NCBI RefSeq assembly: GCF_000374145.1
Contig: NZ_KB893653.1
Location: forward strand, 1,039,923 to 1,103,922
DNA from: Neomegalonema perideroedes DSM 15528
GTDB taxonomy: Bacteria > Pseudomonadota > Alphaproteobacteria > Rhodobacterales > Rhodobacteraceae
Reading direction: 5' to 3'
Length of the DNA: 64,000 nucleotides
This document shows, one piece after another, positions 15,605-23,550 of this stretch. A program made the position numbers and the translations under genes. Position 1 is the first letter of the stretch. Every line of letters begins with the position of its first letter. The notes under the pieces are model-generated. The model ran no database searches, had not been told where the DNA came from, and saw only the letters and a list, made by a program, of their open reading frames with translations.

Positions 15605-16888
15605 TTAGGAAGCCGCGCCGTCTCCTCCGGAGCGGTCGGCGAGGCCCTTCAGCCCCTCGGCGGCGATCCCGCGCGCTGAGGGTTTGGACAAGACGTGGAA
15701 AGGCAGGGGCCGGCAAACCTCCATGGCCGCCACGCCGACGCGGGCGGTCAGGGCGCCGTTGAGCAGCCCCTCGCCGAAGCGCCGCGAAAGCTTGGCCACC
15801 GCTCCGCCGCCCAGAGCCGGGCCGATGAGGTCGTCGGCCAGAGCCACCGCTCCTGTGGCCGCCAGATGGGCCGCCACCTGCTTCATCAGCCGCCAGCCCC
15901 CGAGCCAGCCGCCGCGTCCGCCGTAGCTCTGGGCGATGCGGCGGATCATCCTGAGGTTGATGTAGAGGATCGCCATCGCGTCGAGGATTCCCGCCGGAAT
16001 CAACGCCGTGGCCACGGCGGCGCTGCGCGCGCCCTCGGCGGCGGCCTGACGCGCCGAGGCGTCGGGGCCCGCGAGATAGCTCCGTTCCGCCAGAGCGATC
16101 AGGCCGGAGGCGTCGGGCTGGTCGCCTTTGAGCGCCTTGACCCGCTCGCGGGCCTCGGCGAGTTCGGGGCGGCCAGCAGCGAGGGCCTCCAGATCCTTCA
16201 GGGCGGCCTCGGCGGCGGGGCGGTCCTCATGGCGCAGCGCCCGGACCGCGAGGATCTGAGTCTCCTCCGCCTTCCTGAGCCGCGAGAGGGCCGCCAGCTC
16301 CCGCGCCGCCATGAGCAGCAGCGCCAGAACCGCCAGCCCCAGCAGGACCATGGCGGTCCTTCCGAGCCAGAGGTTGCGCGTCAGCAGCCCGGCGATGGTC
16401 TCATAAGCGGCCAGAGACAAGGCCAAAGTCAGGAATCCGCCGAAAGCCCACCAGAAGAGCCGGCTCAGCGCCGAGCCCCGGACCATGCGCGCCGCGCTGG
16501 CCGCCGCCGCCGCGGGTTCGGTCTGGGGCGTGAGGGAATCGGGCTGCGGGGCGTCCTGCGCGGAGAAGACCGGCGCCGGAGGGGCCTCCTCGCCTTTGAG
16601 CAGGAAGGGCGCCGGTTTGGCCGCAACCTCCGCGCGGGAGGAGGCGCGGGAGGAGGCCACGTCCCGGAAGACCTCGGGCGGCGGCTCGAAGCGCGGAGGA
16701 GGCTCGACCACGGGCGGCGGCGGAGCCGCAGGGGGCGGGGAGGGCGGCGCGGTCCGCCCGGCCGCCCGCTCGATGATCGGAGAGGCGGGGGGAGGAGGCG
16801 CCGGAGGCGGATCGACGGGGAAGATCTCCGGACGCCGCGCGCCGCGGTCGGAAGGGCCGTTCGGGTCGGAGGGAGGCGGGGGAGTCAT
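15605..16888 (-). CDS. YcjF family (TIGR01620/DUF697) inner-membrane protein
   Basis: 427 residues. The first ~90 are extremely proline-rich and disordered (repeated PPPP tracts). Residues ~140-190 hold two membrane helices ('LFWWAFGGFLTLALSLAAY' and 'TAMVLLGLAVLALLLMAAREL'). After a helical region comes the DUF697 part with 'AAVATALIPAGILDAMAILYINLRMIRRIA' and 'GALTARVGVAAMEVCRPLPF'. The usual partner YcjX (DUF463 GTPase) is not beside it. The family is conserved but without a firm function. ATG at 16888. Confidence 0.88.
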   Translation of the reverse strand: MTPPPPSDPNGPSDRGARRPEIFPVDPPPAPPPPASPIIERAAGRTAPPSPPPAAPPPPVVEPPPRFEPPPEVFRDVASSRASSRAEVAAKPAPFLLKGEEAPPAPVFSAQDAPQPDSLTPQTEPAAAAASAARMVRGSALSRLFWWAFGGFLTLALSLAAYETIAGLLTRNLWLGRTAMVLLGLAVLALLLMAARELAALSRLRKAEETQILAVRALRHEDRPAAEAALKDLEALAAGRPELAEARERVKALKGDQPDASGLIALAERSYLAGPDASARQAAAEGARSAAVATALIPAGILDAMAILYINLRMIRRIAQSYGGRGGWLGGWRLMKQVAAHLAATGAVALADDLIGPALGGGAVAKLSRRFGEGLLNGALTARVGVAAMEVCRPLPFHVLSKPSARGIAAEGLKGLADRSGGDGAAS

Positions 16889-17014
16889 GAACTTCGGCCT
16901 TGCTGCATATCCGGAATGCGGGATATGCCCCTCAGAGCCGCAGGGCGCAAGATCAGGGGTTCAGAGAACCCGTTTCGGCGGGGGGAGCCGGGAGGCGAGA
17001 GCGAGGAGGCGTCG

Positions 17015-17971
17015 ATGGTCTCGATCTATCTGCCCATCGCGGAGACTTCCGTGGATCTCGGCCTGTTGCTGGGAATCGGCGGCGGGGTGGGCTTCATGTC
17101 GGGGCTTTTCGGCGTGGGCGGCGGATTTCTGCTGACGCCGCTGCTCATCTTCGCCAACGTGCCCCCCACCGTCGCCGTGGCCACGGGCGGCAATCATGTG
17201 GCGGGCTCCTCCTTTTCGGCTTTGCTGACTCATTGGCGGCGCGGCGGCGTGGATCCGCGCATGGGGACCGTGCTGCTGCTCGCGGGCGTGCTGGGCTCGG
17301 CGACGGGCGTGCGGATCTTCCGCTGGCTGGTCGAGACGGGTCAGGTGGATCTGGTGGTGGCGCTCTCCTATGTGACGCTGCTCGGAGTCGTCGGCGCGCT
17401 GATGCTGGCGGAATCGGCCCGCGACTGGCTCCGGCGAGGGGCGCCGCCTCCGCCGCCGGGACCGCCCTCGCGGCTGGAGAAATTCATCCGGCGTCTGCCC
17501 TTCAAACGACATTTCCCGCGCTCGGCTCTGACGATCAGTCTGATTCCGCCTGTGGTCATCGGCTTCGCGGTGGGGGTGCTTTCGGCGGTGATGGGCGTCG
17601 GCGGCGGCTTCGTGATGGTCCCGGCCATGCTCTACATCCTCAAGATGCCCGCGCGGGTGGTGGTCGGCACCTCGCTGATGCAGATCACGGTCGTCGCCGC
17701 CGCATCGACGCTCATGCACGCCTACGTCAATCAGACGGTGGACGTGGTGCTGGCTCTGGTGCTGCTGGTGGGCGGCGTGGTGGGGGCGCAGATCGGCGCG
17801 ATCTTCGGCGCCAAGCTGCGGGCCGAGCGCTTTCAATTCCTGCTGGCGGCGCTGGTTCTGGTCACGGCGGGGCGGCTCGCCTACGACCTCGTGGCGCGGC
17901 CGGGGCCTGAAGATCTCTACGTCGTCCGCCATGAGGAGGGGTCGGGCGCATGGCGGAGGGGCGGAGGATGA
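17015..17971 (+). CDS. TauE/SafE family sulfite/anion exporter
   Basis: 318-residue membrane protein of the DUF81 family with two homologous halves, each with the family signature: 'GFMSGLFGVGGGFLLTPLLIF' near residue 27 and 'GVLSAVMGVGGGFVMVPAML' near 190. About eight membrane helices with a Pro-rich cytoplasmic linker between halves (GAPPPPPGPPSRLEKFIRRL). Members export sulfite, sulfoacetate or other organosulfur anions. ATG at 17015 has GAGGAGG upstream. It overlaps the TIGR02186 gene; this pairing is conserved in alphaproteobacteria and suggests a working unit. Confidence 0.93.
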   Translation: MVSIYLPIAETSVDLGLLLGIGGGVGFMSGLFGVGGGFLLTPLLIFANVPPTVAVATGGNHVAGSSFSALLTHWRRGGVDPRMGTVLLLAGVLGSATGVRIFRWLVETGQVDLVVALSYVTLLGVVGALMLAESARDWLRRGAPPPPPGPPSRLEKFIRRLPFKRHFPRSALTISLIPPVVIGFAVGVLSAVMGVGGGFVMVPAMLYILKMPARVVVGTSLMQITVVAAASTLMHAYVNQTVDVVLALVLLVGGVVGAQIGAIFGAKLRAERFQFLLAALVLVTAGRLAYDLVARPGPEDLYVVRHEEGSGAWRRGGG

Positions 17972-18771
17972 GGCGCTGTCTCGCGGCGGCTTTGGGCGCG
18001 GCGCTTTGGGCCTCCGGCGCTCCGGCTCAGGAGGCGGCGGCTCCGCCGCGTCAGAAGCTGGAGGAGCGGTTGATCTCGGCGCTTTCGGACGAAGAGATCA
18101 CCATTCAGACGCTCTACGCCGGATCTGAGCTTCTGGTCTTCGGCGCCGTGGAGCGCAACCGCTTCATCACCGAACGCGACGGCGAACTGGACATCGCCAT
18201 CCGCATTCGCGGCCCGACCGAGCCTTTGGTGGTCTGGCGCAAGGAGCGGCGCTTTGGAATCTGGGTCAACGGCGAGCGCGCCCGCTTCCCCGACGCGCCG
18301 CGCTATTACGCCGTGGCCAGCACCCGGCCCCTCTCGGAGATGCTGTCGGCGGCTCAGAGGATGGGCGTGCAGCTCACCGATCTGGAGCCCGTCAAGCTGG
18401 TCGACGCGCGCGGCGAGCCCGCCGATCCTCAGAGCTTCCAGCGCGCCGCTCTGCGCTGGATGGAGCAGAGGCGGATCTATCGTCTGGAGCCCGAGGGCGT
18501 GAATCTGCGCGGCGAGACGCTCTTCAGCGCCCGCTTCGCTCTGCCGCCCAACATCGTCAGCGGCGAATACGACGTGCATATCGTCATGGCCCGCAACGGG
18601 CGCTATCTGGAGGCCTCGCGCCATCTGATGCCGGTGCGGCTTAGCGGCTTCGAGCAGGCTCTGGCGCGGGCGGCGCGCGAAAGGCCCTTGCTCTATGGGA
18701 TCGGCTGCGTGTTGGCGGCCATCGCCATGGGCTGGACGGCCTCGGAGATCTTCCGGAGGATCCGGCGCTAG
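17968..18771 (+). CDS. TIGR02186 family periplasmic/membrane protein
   Basis: 267 residues. MRRCLAAALGAALWASGAPA is a signal peptide. The body has 'EITIQTLYAGSELLVFGAVERN', 'PLVVWRKERRFGIWVNGERARFPDAPRYYAVASTRPL' and 'FSARFALPPNIVSGEYDVHI', the TIGR02186 pattern. One C-terminal membrane helix (LLYGIGCVLAAIAMGWTASE) anchors it, leaving a short basic cytoplasmic end. The start at 17968 overlaps the exporter stop as ATGA; an ATG at 17950 with its own GAGGAGGGG is an alternative. Likely accessory to the exporter; role unproven. Confidence 0.88.
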   Translation: MRRCLAAALGAALWASGAPAQEAAAPPRQKLEERLISALSDEEITIQTLYAGSELLVFGAVERNRFITERDGELDIAIRIRGPTEPLVVWRKERRFGIWVNGERARFPDAPRYYAVASTRPLSEMLSAAQRMGVQLTDLEPVKLVDARGEPADPQSFQRAALRWMEQRRIYRLEPEGVNLRGETLFSARFALPPNIVSGEYDVHIVMARNGRYLEASRHLMPVRLSGFEQALARAARERPLLYGIGCVLAAIAMGWTASEIFRRIRR

Positions 18772-18772
18772 A

Positions 18773-18882
18773 GCGTTTTTCAGCGAAGCCGTTTCAGCTT
18801 CGCGTCGTGAAAACGCGACCAATAAGAAGCTGAGCGTCTCCCAGCGAAGCCGTTTCGGCTGCGCGTCGTGAAAAGGCGACCA
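18773..18882. repeat. Dispersed nested inverted repeat, copies 2 and 3 in tandem
   Basis: Copy 2 (18773-18821) begins two bases after the TIGR02186 stop; copy 3 (18834-18882) follows with a 61-base period. Copy 3 has changes in both stems (GTCTCC for GTTTTCC, GGCTGCGC for GGCTTCGC). The remaining ~200 bases to msrA (18883-19083) hold nothing I recognise. Confidence 0.85.
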
Positions 18883-19083
18883 ATACAGCGGCGAGAGCCT
18901 TTGAAGGATCTCATCAGATCGGAAAACGCTCTCAATCGCGCGGCCAGCGGAACCCGGAGCTTCCCCGGAGGCCTTATGCGCTTTTCGCAGGCGCCATATT
19001 CGGCCTGCGGGCTTTCCTCCGGCGCGCGTCTCCCCCATATGGAGAATCCGCGCGCATCAGGGCGCCGGAGTTCGGAGATCTCA

Positions 19084-19743
19084 ATGACTGGCGTTTTTTC
19101 GTCCCTCGCCGCGGCCGCGGCCGGGCGCGCGCCGGGCGGCCTGCCGGGCCGCGCCGAGCCGATCCCCACCGCGGAGCGTCATTTCGTCAACGGCGCGCCT
19201 TTGAAAGGGCCTTATCCGGAGGGCGCGCGCAGCGTGCTTCTGGGGCTGGGCTGCTTCTGGGGCGTGGAGCGGAAATTCTGGAATCTGCCGGGGGTTCTGG
19301 TCACGGCGGCGGGCTACGCCGGGGGCGCGACGCCCAATCCGACTTATAAAGAGGTTTGTTCGGGTCTGACCGGCCACGCCGAAGTGGTCAAGGTGGTCTA
19401 TGATCCGCGCCTCCTGACGGACGAGGCTCTGCTCAAAGTCTTCTGGGAGAGCCACGACCCGACCCAGGGCATGCGCCAGGGCGCCGACGTGGGGTCGCAA
19501 TATCGCTCCGCGATCTACGCCGAGGATCCGGCCTTCCTTGAAGCGGCGCATCGGACGCGCCAGAGCTATGAGGCGCGGCTGAAGGCGGCGGGCTATGGGC
19601 CGATCACCACCGAGATCGCCGGAGCCCGGCCTTTCTTCTTCGCCGAAGATTACCATCAGCAATATCTGGCGAAGAATCCGGAGGGCTATTGCGGCCTCAA
19701 GGGAACCGGCGTGGCCTGCCTCGCGGAGGCGACCGCCTCCTAA
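19084..19743 (+). CDS. msrA: Peptide-methionine (S)-S-oxide reductase
   Basis: Repairs S-epimer methionine sulfoxide in proteins. 219 residues with the catalytic motif GCFWGVE (Cys57), '[35 protein letters not shown]', '[23 protein letters not shown]', and C-terminal cysteines in [13 protein letters not shown] that can act as resolving residues. The first ~45 residues are Ala/Gly/Pro-rich, as in other alphaproteobacterial MsrA, with no clear signal peptide. ATG at 19084 follows GGAG. A repeat remnant and a terminator hairpin follow the stop. Confidence 0.95.
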   Translation: MTGVFSSLAAAAAGRAPGGLPGRAEPIPTAERHFVNGAPLKGPYPEGARSVLLGLGCFWGVERKFWNLPGVLVTAAGYAGGATPNPTYKEVCSGLTGHAEVVKVVYDPRLLTDEALLKVFWESHDPTQGMRQGADVGSQYRSAIYAEDPAFLEAAHRTRQSYEARLKAAGYGPITTEIAGARPFFFAEDYHQQYLAKNPEGYCGLKGTGVACLAEATAS

Positions 19744-19744
19744 A

Positions 19745-19781
19745 GCGCCGTCCAGCGAAGCCGCTTCGGCTTCGCGCCCTG
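19745..19781. repeat. Dispersed inverted repeat, degenerate copy 4
   Basis: Directly after the msrA stop. The inner stem AGCGAAGCCG/CGGCTTCGC is intact, but the outer arms have decayed (GCGCCGTCC instead of GCGTTTTCC). Confidence 0.7.
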
Positions 19782-19800
19782 ACGGGGCGTCTCTTCGGAA

Positions 19801-19830
19801 GCGGGCGGGGGCCATGGCCTCCGCCCGTTT
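19801..19830 (+). terminator. Terminator-like hairpin between msrA and lexA
   Basis: GCGGGCGG (19801-19808) pairs with CCGCCCGT (19821-19828) around an inner GGCC/GGCC stem, followed by TTTCATT. It sits between convergent genes and can serve msrA. Confidence 0.6.
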
Positions 19831-19849
19831 CATTCGTTCGCGGCGCGCC

Positions 19850-20563
19850 TCAATAGGCCCGGAAGATCCCCGCGAGCTTGCCTTGGATGGCGACCTGTTC
19901 GGGGCGGTAGATCTGGGTTTCATAGGCGGGATTGGCGGGCTCCAGCGCGATGGAGCCGCTGCCCCGGCGCCGGAAGCGCTTCAGAGTCGCCTCCTCCTCG
20001 CCGACGAGGGCCACCACCACGTCGCCGGTCTCGGCGGTGTCGCTGGAGGAGATCAGCGCCACGTCGCCGTCGCGGATGCCCATGTCGATCATCGAATCGC
20101 CCTTCACCCGCAGCGCGTAATAGGGGCCGCCCTTGCGGACCATCACGGCGGGGAAGGCCAGATGCGCCTCGATGTTCGATTCGGCGAGAATCGGCACTCC
20201 CGCCGCCACGCGGCCGATCAGCGGCGCTTCGATCATCCCGGCGAGCGGAGCCCGCTCGGCGGGCTTGCGGCCCTCGACCACGCTCGGACGGAAGGCCGGA
20301 GCGGCGGCGGGCGCGGCGCTCGGCGCGGCGTATTTGTCGCGCTCCATGCGGTCGGGGCGCTTGAGCACCTCCAGAGCGCGGGCGCGATGCGGAAGACGGC
20401 GGATGAAGCCGCGCTCCTCCAGCGCCATGATCAGGCGGTGGATGCCTGATTTCGACTTCAGCGACAGCGCGACCTTCATTTCATCGAAGGAGGGCGAGAT
20501 GCCCGTCTCCTGAATGCGCGCGTCGATGAAGACCAACAGCTGATACTGTTTGCGCGTGAGCAT
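19850..20563 (-). CDS. lexA: LexA repressor of the SOS response
   Basis: 237 residues, the longer alphaproteobacterial form. The N-terminal winged helix reads [20 protein letters not shown] with '[23 protein letters not shown]'. A long Ala/Pro linker (~75-105) leads to the self-cleavage domain: scissile Ala121-Gly122 (RVAAGVPI), nucleophile Ser157 (VKGDSMID) and general base Lys195 (EATLKRF). RecA filaments stimulate cleavage after DNA damage. ATG at 20563 has GGGAG upstream. A GTTC-N7-GTTC box overlapping a predicted promoter lies ~155 bases upstream, so autoregulation is expected. Confidence 0.97.
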   Translation of the reverse strand: MLTRKQYQLLVFIDARIQETGISPSFDEMKVALSLKSKSGIHRLIMALEERGFIRRLPHRARALEVLKRPDRMERDKYAAPSAAPAAAPAFRPSVVEGRKPAERAPLAGMIEAPLIGRVAAGVPILAESNIEAHLAFPAVMVRKGGPYYALRVKGDSMIDMGIRDGDVALISSSDTAETGDVVVALVGEEEATLKRFRRRGSGSIALEPANPAYETQIYRPEQVAIQGKLAGIFRAY

Positions 20564-20715
20564 CCTCGTCTCCCGATCCGGCTGGGACGCGATCCGGCGA
20601 GGCGGGCGGCCGCCTTCAGGAGATTCGCGTCGTTTGTTGAACGGATCCGGCCATTCCTCCGACCGCGGAAGGATCGGCTGAGGCGCCGGATCAAGCGGCG
20701 TCTTCTTCCCATATT

Positions 20716-20744
20716 GTTCTATGAAAGTTCGGAAGTCTCGTCAA
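20716..20744 (-). promoter_or_regulatory. lexA promoter with overlapping SOS box
   Basis: SOS box GTTC (20716-20719), seven bases, GTTC (20727-20730): the direct-repeat LexA site of alphaproteobacteria. On the minus strand TTGACG (20739-20744), a 17-base spacer and TAGAAC (20716-20721) form a promoter whose -10 and spacer are covered by the box, ideal for repression. The leader to the lexA start is then about 145 bases. Confidence 0.85.
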
Positions 20745-20842
20745 GACGTTCCCCGCATGTATCCGGCCCGTATCGGCGCCCTGATCGGCGCTTCCTCGGG
20801 CTTTCGCCGAAACCTATCCCAAAGCGCCTTGAGGGGCCGAAT

Positions 20843-22048
20843 TCAGGACCAAGGCGCCTCCAAAGGCAGGATTTCGACCCATGCGCCCGCCTCGGCGGCG
20901 GGGGCGCGGGCCGCGCGGCGGATCAGAGCCTGAGCCTCCGTCAGAAGCCGGGCGCGGCTGCTGTCCTGATCGGCGAAGGGGCGGACGAGATCGCCTTCCG
21001 GGCCATGTCGGAGCGTGGCGCGCAGGTAATGCTCGCGGGGGCCGTTGGCGGGCAGGGCCTCCGCCAGACGCGCCGCGCGGAGCGCCCGCGCCGTCCCTTC
21101 GCCGCCCATCAGCCGCTCCAAAGCCGGACGCAGGAACAGCTCGCCGCAGACCTGCGCCGAGACCGGATTGCCCGGCAGGCCGAGAACCGCCAGACCTCCG
21201 AGCTGCGCCGCCGTCAGAGGCTTGCCGGGGCGCAGCGCCAGACGATGAAAGACCAGCTCCGCCCCCTCCGCCGCCAGAGCCGGGCGCAGATGGTCGTGGT
21301 CGCCCACCGAGGCGCCGCCGATGGTCACGAGCAGGTCGAACTCCTCCGCCGCTCCGCGCAGGATCGCGCGCAAGGCGTCGAGGTCGTCGGGGGCGATGGG
21401 CAGCAGCCGCGCCGCAGCCCCCGCCTGACGGGCCAGTCCTAAAAGCCCGTATTGCGCCGAGGCGACGACGCCGCCCGGTCCCGGATCGGCGCCGGGCGAA
21501 ACCAATTCGTCGCCCATGGGCAGAATCCCCAAGCGCGGGGCGCGGCCCACCCAGACCTCCGGCAGATTCATCGAGGCCAGAAGGCCCAATTCGCGCGGGC
21601 CGATGCGGCGTCCGGCGGGAATGAGGATCTCGCCCGCGCGGAAGTCGCGCCCGGCGGCCCGGATGTTGGCGGCGGGGTCGAGGGAATCGAGCAGCCGGAT
21701 CTCGTCGCCCTCGCGGGCGGCGTCCTCCTGCATGGCCACATGACCGGCGCCTTCAGGGAGCGCCGCGCCGGTGAAGATGCGGACCGCCTCGCCCGGCCCG
21801 AGCCTGCCGGCCCAAGGCCTGCCCGCCGCCGCCTCGCCGACCACCCTCAGGCGGGCGCCGGGTTTGGCCTCGTCGGCGCGCAGGGCGTAGCCGTCCATGG
21901 CCGAGGCGTCGAAAGGCGGCTGGGTCAGCCGCGCGGCGGCGTCCTCCGCGAGGATGCGGCCCAGAGCCGCCTCCAGAGGCAGGCGCTCGGGCGGCAGGGG
22001 CGGAACCAGAGCCCGCAGGCGATCCAAAGCTTCAGAGACGGGCAGCAT
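20843..22048 (-). CDS. moeA: Molybdopterin molybdotransferase
   Basis: Inserts molybdate into adenylated molybdopterin. About 401 residues. Conserved blocks are 'PPFDASAMDGYALRAD' near residue 55, 'VRIFTGAALPEGAGHVAMQEDA', the MoCF_BD segment 'LLVTIGGASVGDHDHLRPAL', 'FHRLALRPGKPLTAAQLGGLAVLGLPGNPVSA' and a C-terminal beta domain. ATG at 22048 has GGAG nine bases upstream and matches the family start MLPVSEALDRL; ATG at 22063 (five residues more) is possible. It is the last gene of an rsmD-SIMPL-moeA run on the minus strand. Confidence 0.95.
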   Translation of the reverse strand: MLPVSEALDRLRALVPPLPPERLPLEAALGRILAEDAAARLTQPPFDASAMDGYALRADEAKPGARLRVVGEAAAGRPWAGRLGPGEAVRIFTGAALPEGAGHVAMQEDAAREGDEIRLLDSLDPAANIRAAGRDFRAGEILIPAGRRIGPRELGLLASMNLPEVWVGRAPRLGILPMGDELVSPGADPGPGGVVASAQYGLLGLARQAGAAARLLPIAPDDLDALRAILRGAAEEFDLLVTIGGASVGDHDHLRPALAAEGAELVFHRLALRPGKPLTAAQLGGLAVLGLPGNPVSAQVCGELFLRPALERLMGGEGTARALRAARLAEALPANGPREHYLRATLRHGPEGDLVRPFADQDSSRARLLTEAQALIRRAARAPAAEAGAWVEILPLEAPWS

Positions 22049-22070
22049 CGGCCGGGACTCCATGGGCGGC

Positions 22071-22826
22071 TCAATCCTCCAGATAATAGCGCACGCGGGC
22101 GACCACGCGGATTTTCTTCTCGGGCTCGGCGCGTTCGGAATATTCGCCGCCGTCGCGGGCGAGGATCTGCACCACGCCTTGCTCAGCGCTGGCGATGGCG
22201 CCCAGACGCGAGCCGGAATCCTCGGCGAATTGCTGCGCGGAGGCGCGGGCGGCGCGGGTGGCCTCGGCGATCATCTCGGGCTTGACGGCGTTGACCTCGG
22301 TGAAGGCGTATTCCGGGGCGTCGCCGGAGCTGTAATCGCTGTCGCCGAGCCAGACGTCCTGATCCAGAAGCGCGCCCGTCTCGCCGGAGGCCTTGCGCAG
22401 GGCCGCGATCTGAGGGCTGCGCACCCGCCATGCGCCCACGGCGAAATAACGGGCGGTTTCGGTCCCGTCCTCTTGGACTCTGCGCTCGACGCGCAGGGCG
22501 GCGGGCTCAAGGGTCAATTCGGCTTCGGAGAAGCCCGCCTGCTTCAGAAAGGCCTCGACCGCCTTTTGCGCCTGAGCGTGATCGGCCAGAGCGACGGCGC
22601 GGCTTTCGCCTTCGCCGCGGAAGGAGAGCCGCCATGTCCCCATCGTCGCTTGGACGTCGCGCTCGGAGAGCCCCAGCACATAGACCGTGCGGCCCGCCTG
22701 ACGCATCTTCACCAGCGAACTCCCGACGGCCCAGCCCGCGAAGGCCACGCCCGCCCCGATCAGCAATCCGCCTAAAACCGCGCTCCAGCCGCCGAAGCGC
22801 CGCGCGCCGATCCTCTCCGAATCCAT
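22071..22826 (-). CDS. SIMPL domain (DUF541) protein
   Basis: 251 residues. Residues ~14-36 (SAVLGGLLIGAGVAFAGWAV) form a membrane anchor or uncleaved signal, so the rest is periplasmic. The SIMPL domain is seen as 'RTVYVLGLSERDVQATMGTWRLSFRGEGES', 'AVEAFLKQAGFSEAELTL', 'AEATRAARASAQQFAEDSGSRLGAI' and 'IRVVARVRYYLED' at the end. Homologues (for example BP26 in Brucella) form oligomeric periplasmic channels or rings of unclear role. ATG at 22826 has GAGGAGG. Ten bases separate it from the rsmD stop. Confidence 0.9.
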   Translation of the reverse strand: MDSERIGARRFGGWSAVLGGLLIGAGVAFAGWAVGSSLVKMRQAGRTVYVLGLSERDVQATMGTWRLSFRGEGESRAVALADHAQAQKAVEAFLKQAGFSEAELTLEPAALRVERRVQEDGTETARYFAVGAWRVRSPQIAALRKASGETGALLDQDVWLGDSDYSSGDAPEYAFTEVNAVKPEMIAEATRAARASAQQFAEDSGSRLGAIASAEQGVVQILARDGGEYSERAEPEKKIRVVARVRYYLED

Positions 22827-22836
22827 GGCGTCCTCC

Positions 22837-23430
22837 TCAGGAGCCGGAGGCCTCGCCCGAAAAGCGGGCGATCACGATTCGGCTCTCTCCATAGGCGCGG
22901 TCATCAAGCCGCGAGAATTCGGGCGGGAGCAAGGCTTCTTCGTCGGCGGCGAACTCGACTGCGATCAGAGCCCCCGGCGCGAGCCAGCCCCCTTCCGCCG
23001 CCGCCTTCAGAGCCTTCGCCGCCAGACCCTTGCGGTAAGGCGGATCGGCGAAGACCAGATCGAAGGGCGTCTCGCGGCAAGGGCCGATGGTGGTGGCGTC
23101 GCGGCGGTAGATCTTGCTCTCGCCGATGGCCTGAAGCGCCTCGACGTTATCGCGGATCAGGCTGCGGGCGTAAGCGTCGTCCTCGACGAAAAGCGCCCGG
23201 ATCGCGCCGCGCGACAAGGCTTCAAGCCCGAGCGCCCCCGTCCCGGCGAAGAGATCCAGCACGCGGCGGCCCTCGGGCAGGGCGGGGCCCTCTTCAGGTC
23301 CATATCCCCCATGCGCGAGGATGTTGAAAAGCGCCTCCCGCAGCCGGTCCGAAGTGGGGCGCGGCTGTTCGCGGCCCGCCTCGGGGCCTTTCAGAGATCT
23401 TCCGCGCCAACGTCCCGCCACGATCCGCAT
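22837..23430 (-). CDS. rsmD: 16S rRNA (guanine(966)-N2)-methyltransferase
   Basis: 197 residues. MRIVAGRWRGRSLKGP is the typical start. The SAM-binding motif is 'RRVLDLFAGTGALGLEALSRGA' near residue 50, and the catalytic motif IV is DLVFADPPYRKGL. It methylates G966 in 16S rRNA during 30S assembly. The frame extends 25 codons further upstream, but ATG at 23430 has AGGA at eight bases and fits the family. Confidence 0.94.
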   Translation of the reverse strand: MRIVAGRWRGRSLKGPEAGREQPRPTSDRLREALFNILAHGGYGPEEGPALPEGRRVLDLFAGTGALGLEALSRGAIRALFVEDDAYARSLIRDNVEALQAIGESKIYRRDATTIGPCRETPFDLVFADPPYRKGLAAKALKAAAEGGWLAPGALIAVEFAADEEALLPPEFSRLDDRAYGESRIVIARFSGEASGS

Positions 23431-23550
23431 CAGCCGTCCTTTCGCGTCTCGCCGGATAAGGGAATCCGCCCGGCGCGGCTTGCGCCTGCGGCGGGGGCGT
23501 GGCATGTCCGACGAGCGCCGGGATGCGGCGAAAGATCACGGAGACCCATG

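Noticed and set aside
15695-17014. Extension of the TauE/SafE frame upstream to give a 758-residue fusion
   Set aside because: The extra part is antisense to YcjF and Arg/Gly-rich; the ATG at 17015 has a GAGGAGG site and the family N-terminus.
23431-23550. SAM riboswitch before the sulfhydrylase gene
   Set aside because: Only ~120 bases separate it from divergent rsmD, and none of the SAM-I, SAM-II or SAH core motifs could be seen.
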